From NCBI GenBank assembly GCA_032988165.1, contig JANTQF010000247.1, forward strand, positions 1 through 51,771: DNA of 51,771 bases, given 5' to 3'. The translations under genes and the position numbers were made by a program. This stretch comes from Emmonsiellopsis sp. PD_33 (lineage: Eukaryota; Ascomycota; Eurotiomycetes; Onygenales; Ajellomycetaceae). Each line of letters opens with the position of its first letter. The stretch's first letter is position 1. Of the stretch, positions 46,795-51,771 are shown in pieces. Under the pieces are notes generated by a model. It was not told the DNA's origin, did not search any database, and worked only from the letters and a program-made list of their open reading frames with translations.

Positions 46795-47350
46795 AATGTA
46801 AAGCCCACGCGCCGGGGATGCAGGAAACTCGAGGCCTTCCAGACATTTCAATGGCGGCTGCAGGGGCAGAGCGAACCAAGGGAGGGTGTTTGTGTGTAAG
46901 GATACACACAGAGATGGCGCTGTCAGACACGGCCACCACAATGAAAGATGATATTTATATCGAAGACCAGTATTAAGGATGTGGAGAGCTGTATGCATTT
47001 ATTTATTTTGTAGTTGGCGCGGGCCATGCCGCGGTGGTTAATTATCTAGTTCATAGCTCACTGATAATAAGGGTGAGGTTAGAGTTGGGCTGTCCCTAAC
47101 TAGGGCAAAAAAAAAAAAAACCAAACCCAAAAAAATACACCAACCTCATTTTTGCATCCTCATCCCCCCGCCCATCTGTTTCCCCCCTCAACAAACCTCA
47201 CCACCCACCACAATCTCGCCATCCACGTCTCGTCGCCCGCGTCTCTGCTCGCCTTGCCCACCGCCCACCGCCCGTCTGTCACCACAAGCCCTTCTCCTCT
47301 GCCCTCCGCCCTAGCCCTGGCGTTGCGGGGGTTGTTGTCATAAGCGCGAG
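46795..47350. other. intergenic region
   Basis: About 0.56 kb between SKI2 and the importin gene, both on +. An A run lies at 47107-47120 and a C-rich pyrimidine tract at 47160-47300, just before the importin start. No exon was seen. Confidence 0.5.
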
Positions 47351-50300
47351 ATGGATGTAGCAGCTCTCCGAGAACGCATACAGGCCACCCTCGACGCCAA
47401 TGCGGAAACGAGACAACAGGCCGAGGCGGACCTGAAATTCGTGCGTACTCGATGCGGTTCTCTCTGGCGGCGTTTGATGGGTGCTAATGTTGCTACGACA
47501 GGCGGAGGAACAGCCCGGGTTCATAAATGCGCTTCTCGATATCTTGCAGGCAGAACAGGACAATGGGGTCCGACTCTCGAGTAAGGAGACCTCGCTATAT
47601 GATATCTGGCCCCCTCCTTCCGTCCCATGATGATGGTTCTAACATACCCGCTTTCGCTCGTGCCGTCTAGCCGTCGTATATCTGAAGAACAAGGTCGTCC
47701 GGGGATGGGCGCCCGCCGAAGAAAATTCAATCCACAAACCCATCCCAGACGGGGACCGACCTGGCTTCCGGAGCCGTATTGTGCCCCTTCTCGCCTCTTC
47801 GCCGCCCACGGTTCGATCGCAGTTGGCCCCGATCCTGTCCAAGATCCTCCAGTATGACTTCCCCGCACAATGGCCCGATTTCATGGACATCACGCTGCAG
47901 CTGCTCAATGGCAACGACGCCGGCTCCGTCTTTGCGGGCCTGCAGTGTCTGCTGGCCATATGTCGCGTGTACAGATTCAAGTCAAACGAAAAGAGGGCGG
48001 ATTTCGAAAAAGTGGTGGAGATTTCCTTCCCTCGGTTGCTGGATATTGGGTCGCGGCTTGTTGATGAGGAAAGCGTCGAAGCTGGTGAAATGCTCAGGAC
48101 CGTGATGAAGGCGTACAAAAATGCTATCTATGTGCGTTTTTTCATCCCGAATACCTTGTGGTTGGTGGGGTTGGTTTTGCTGATCTGGGTTTTGTTCGTG
48201 AATTTTAGTTCGAGCTCCCAACCCATTTGACTACCCATCAAGCGACTGTCGATTGGTGCACGCTTTTCCTGAGAGTTATTGGCAAAACTCCTCCCGCGAA
48301 CTCTATGCCCGAAGATCCAGATGAGCGGGAACTGAGCCACTGGTGGAAGGCCAAGAAGTGCTCATATGCCAACTTGAACCGCCTTTTCGTTCGGTGCGTA
48401 CGACAGATTATGATTTTTGCAAAGAAAAATATATCTGACTATAATATTTGGCAGATATGGAAATCCAGCAGTCCTCGGAAAGACCGGTACCCCCGATTAT
48501 ACCCAGTTTGCAAAGTCGTTTATCACCACCTTTGCTCCCGAGATTCTCAAGGGCTACCTTGGGGAAATTGACAAATGGGTCAAGGGCCAATGGCTAAGCA
48601 AGCCCGCTCTCTCTTACACATTGGTCTTCCTGCAAGACTGCGTCAAGCCAAAATCTACCTGGGACCACCTGAAGCCCCATATGGATAACCTTATTTCACA
48701 CTTGATTTTCCCGATACTCTGCCAGACTGATGAAGATATCGAGCTATTTGAAACTGACCCCTCAGAATACCTTCATCGCAAGTTGAACGTTTATGAGGAA
48801 GTTTCTGCCCCAGATGTGGCAGCCACCAACTTCCTTGTCGCACTCACCAAGAGCCGGAAGAAGCAGACATTCTCCATCCTTAGCTTCGTGAATGGGGTTG
48901 TCAGCAAATACGAATCCGCCCCTGATGACCAAAAGCTTCCCCGCGAGAAAGAGGGCGCCCTTCGAATGATTGGCACCCTGGCCTCCGTTATCCTGGGCAA
49001 GAAGAGTCCTATCGCCGACCAAGTCGAGTACTTCTTCGTCCGTCACGTTTTCCCCGAATTCCGAAGCCCCCATGGCTATCTCCGTGCCCGCGCTTGCGAC
49101 ACCCTTGAGAAGTTTAACGAGCTGGACTTCAACGACCCCAACAACCTTATGGTGGTGTATAGGAATATTTTGGACGCTTTGGCCGACCCCGAACTGCCTG
49201 TCAGAGTTGAAGCTGCGCTTGCTCTCCAGCCTCTGATTCGCCACGACGTCGTTCGGACTTCTATGCAGACTAATATTCCCCAAGTCATGCAGCAGCTCCT
49301 CAAGCTGTCCAACGAGGTCGACTTGGATCAACTGGCTGGTGTCATGGAGGACTTTGTTGAGGTCTTCTCGACTGAACTCACTCCATTCGCCGTCGCCTTG
49401 AGCGAGCAGCTGAGGGACACGTACATGCGTATTGTTGGTGATCTGCTTGAAAGGAAGGGTACAAAGGACGACGAGGATATCTATGGTGATTTCCTGGATG
49501 ACAAGAGTATCACTGCCTTGGGTGTCTTGCAGACCATTGGCACTCTAATCCTAACCCTTGAAAGCACTCCTGATGTGCTTTTGCATCTTGAAACTATTTT
49601 GATGCCGGTCATCACCATCACTCTTAAAAATAAGCTTTATGGTGAGCCCTTAAATTCTATTTATGTATTAACTTGTATATGCCTAATGCTAACTGGAAAG
49701 ATGAAGATCTGTATACCGAAATCTTCGAAATCATTGACTCCTGCACTTTTGCGGCCAAGTCTATCTCACCAACCATGTGGCAAGCGTTTGTTATGGTCCA
49801 TGAAACATTCAAAGCCGGAGCTGAATTATACCTCGAAGGTTAGTTTTTACTGGTTTCAAAGGTGTAGTTATTTTTCTAATTCGTTTCCAATGTCTAGATA
49901 TGCTCCCCGCTTTGGACAACTACGTCACCTACGGATCGGCTGCCTTGATCCAGAATCCCCCCTATCTCCAAGCCATGGTCAGCATGGTCGAAGACATTTT
50001 CCATGACGAGAAGGTCGGGGGCGTCGATCGAATCTGCGGCTGCAAGCTTGCAGAAGCCATCATGCTTAATCTACGCGGCCACGCCGACCAATACATCCCG
50101 AGCTTCATCTCCTTGGCAATGACCGCTTTGACGTCCGAGGACACACAAGCTAGGTCTTACCGTATCCATCTGATGGAGATGGTCATCAATGCCATCTATT
50201 ATAACCCACGTATCTCTCTTCAAGTCTTGGAAAGTAATGAATGGACCAACAAGTTCTTCAGCACGTGGTTCTCAAACATCGACCTCTTCAACCGTGTCCA

Positions 50301-51090
50301 TGATAAGAAGCTGTCCATTGTGGCTATCAGTTCGTTGTTGACTCTGGGAGCGAATGAAGTTCCCGCGAGCGTGCAGCCAGGTTGGCCTCGTCTTCTACAG
50401 GGTGTCAGCAAGCTCTTCCAGACACTTCCAGCAGCCCTGAAGCGTACGTTCACTCCGTTTCAAGTTTTGTGGATGACCATACTGACCAGTTCCAGACCGA
50501 GAGGAGGCTACCAAGGAGGTTGATTTAAGCTACAGTGACGAGTACGATGATGATGATGCTGACTCGGCTAATGACTGGGACGGAGAGGTCGAGTGGACTG
50601 CGCAAGACAATGCTGATGGGCCCGAGGGCGATCTCGACGACGAAAGCCTTTCCTATGTTGAATTCCTGAACCAAGAGGTATGTCATCTATTTTCAGGGAT
50701 CGCTAGCAATTACTAATGACATCTTTGTAGGCTATGAAATACGCAAATATGCCCGGCGAGGACGAAGACGGCCTAGACGAAGAAAGCCTGCTGGACAGCC
50801 CGCTCGATAAAGTTGAGCCTTACAGCATGTTCAAGACAGTTTTGATGAGTATGTGCTCCCCACCCTGTATTCCCATATACTCCCCATTTCATCGCAACTA
50901 ACAAATGTATTTTCCCCAACCAGACCTACAACAAGAACAACCACATCTATACGAGAACCTGACGAAAATCCTCAACCCGGAAGAGCAACAGATAATTCAG
51001 GGTGTCGTGCACGAGGCCGATGCGCAAGCGCTGGCCTTTGAAAATGCCAAGGCGGCCGTTGCAGCTCAAGCTGCAAATGGGGGCGCGTGA
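47351..51090 (+). CDS. NMD5: importin-7/8 type karyopherin (Nmd5/Sxm1)
   Basis: Ten exons: 47351-47440, 47502-47580, 47671-48131, 48209-48393, 48455-49641, 49701-49838, 49898-50443, 50496-50677, 50731-50848 and 50924-51090. They give 1050 residues, close to yeast Nmd5 (1048). The N-terminal importin-beta region reads LRERIQATLDANAETRQQAE, then PGFINALLDIL and TVVYLKNKVVRGW. Cse1-like HEAT repeats follow, for example DFPAQWPDFMDITLQLLNG, FVRHVFPEFRSPHGYLRARA and VRVEAALALQPLIRHDVVRT. An acidic insert (YSDEYDDDDADSANDWDGEV) near residue 910 and the closing LNPEEQQIIQGVV are typical of importin-7/8. It carries cargo such as ribosomal proteins, TFIIS or histone-fold proteins into the nucleus under Ran control. 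Whether it is the Nmd5 or the Sxm1 orthologue is not certain. Confidence 0.93.
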
Positions 51091-51771
51091 TTTGTTGATT
51101 TGGTTTATCGGGGTTATACTTTTTTCGTCGTCTACTGCCATGTTGGAACGAATCTGCGATGTGAATGTGAATGAAACTTGGGTTGAAAACTTGAAAGGAT
51201 GTTCTATTTTTGTTTGTTCATTTTGTTCATTTTTATTTTTATTTTTATTTTTTGATGAGTTTTCCTCCCCCTCGCCGACCCCCTCGCCCACCCCCAGAGA
51301 TCTATTTATCATGAGCTAGTCGTCGTCCGTTGTTGGTTTCGCCAGCTGCTTCCCTATTACCTACCTACCTACCTACCCACCTACCTACCTTTATATACCA
51401 TTTTCACTTAGCAGGAACTGGCATTCAGAATGGACAGATATTGATTTCTTTTCGTTCCTTTCTTTCCTTACGGTGAGAGACTCTTTTTACGTGGTGGTTT
51501 GTGTTGTTTGGTTGATGGATTCTTTCCGCCATTCCCTCCCCCCTTCTACCTCATTGCCCTATTCAACTTCCCCTCTCCCGCATATTTCTATCCCCCAGGC
51601 TATTCCCCCCATCCTCCCCCCCACCCACCCACCACCACCCCATTCACACCGCAACGCCACACGTACACCTCAACTACTCAAGCGTTCAAGCATACATACT
51701 AACTATCCTATCAACATATGATAGGATTTCGCTACTTCGCGGACTCAGTATCTCTTCTATATTCACACAAC
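51091..51771. other. 3' flank of the importin gene
   Basis: Probably the 3' UTR followed by intergenic DNA, T-rich then C-rich. It contains the (CTAC)n repeat listed separately. No exon was seen before the window ends. Confidence 0.5.
51356..51391. repeat. (CTAC)n microsatellite
   Basis: About nine copies of the CTAC tetramer with one CCAC variant, read directly. It is non-coding and just downstream of the importin gene. Confidence 0.8.

Overview
The window looks like nuclear DNA of a filamentous ascomycete (Pezizomycotina), most likely a eurotiomycete and perhaps Onygenales. The evidence is the short introns (about 50-280 nt) with GT..AG ends and CTAAC/CTAAT branch sites, the Ndt80/PhoG-type regulator, a DUF2415 protein, a fungal rhodopsin-domain protein, and mononucleotide and CT/AG-rich tracts between genes. 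The genus is an inference. All coordinates come from hand-built splice models. For each multi-exon CDS the exon lengths were summed and are divisible by three.

Layout. 1-8.0 kb is almost free of genes. It holds a possible decayed secreted gene (5.72-6.02 kb) with its own TATA box. 8.0-10.6 kb (+) carries an Ndt80/PhoG transcription factor preceded by an unexplained ORF in its leader. 10.6-14.4 kb is non-coding. At 14.36-14.65 kb (-) lies a 65-residue one-helix membrane protein whose first exon is only 14 nt. It is divergent from a 255-residue multi-pass membrane protein (15.5-16.5 kb, +). 17.9-20.1 kb (-) is a long-chain fatty acid-CoA ligase. 22.4-24.0 kb (+) is an Rkm5-type lysine methyltransferase, convergent with a macro-domain-like protein (24.2-25.1 kb, -) and a coiled-coil protein of unknown role (25.4-26.7 kb, -).

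28.2-30.5 kb (-) is mitochondrial Hsp70 (SSC1), divergent from a DUF2415 WD40-like protein (31.2-33.8 kb, +). 35.1-36.6 kb (-) is an MFS transporter of the allantoate/nicotinate (ACS) family, divergent from a rhodopsin-domain membrane protein (38.3-39.6 kb, +). Then, all on +, come a Pns1/CTL-type transporter (39.9-41.6 kb), the Ski2 RNA helicase of the cytoplasmic exosome (42.5-46.8 kb) and an importin-7/8 type karyopherin (47.4-51.1 kb).

The set is mainly housekeeping: lipid activation, mitochondrial import and folding, mRNA decay, nuclear import and ribosomal protein methylation. No gene cluster for a shared pathway is apparent. No rRNA, convincing tRNA, CRISPR array or intact transposon was seen. 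The less ordinary items are the Rot1-like relic, the spliceable ORF upstream of the Ndt80 gene, a probable GC-AG intron, a perfect 10-bp hairpin in a divergent promoter, and several proteins of unknown function.
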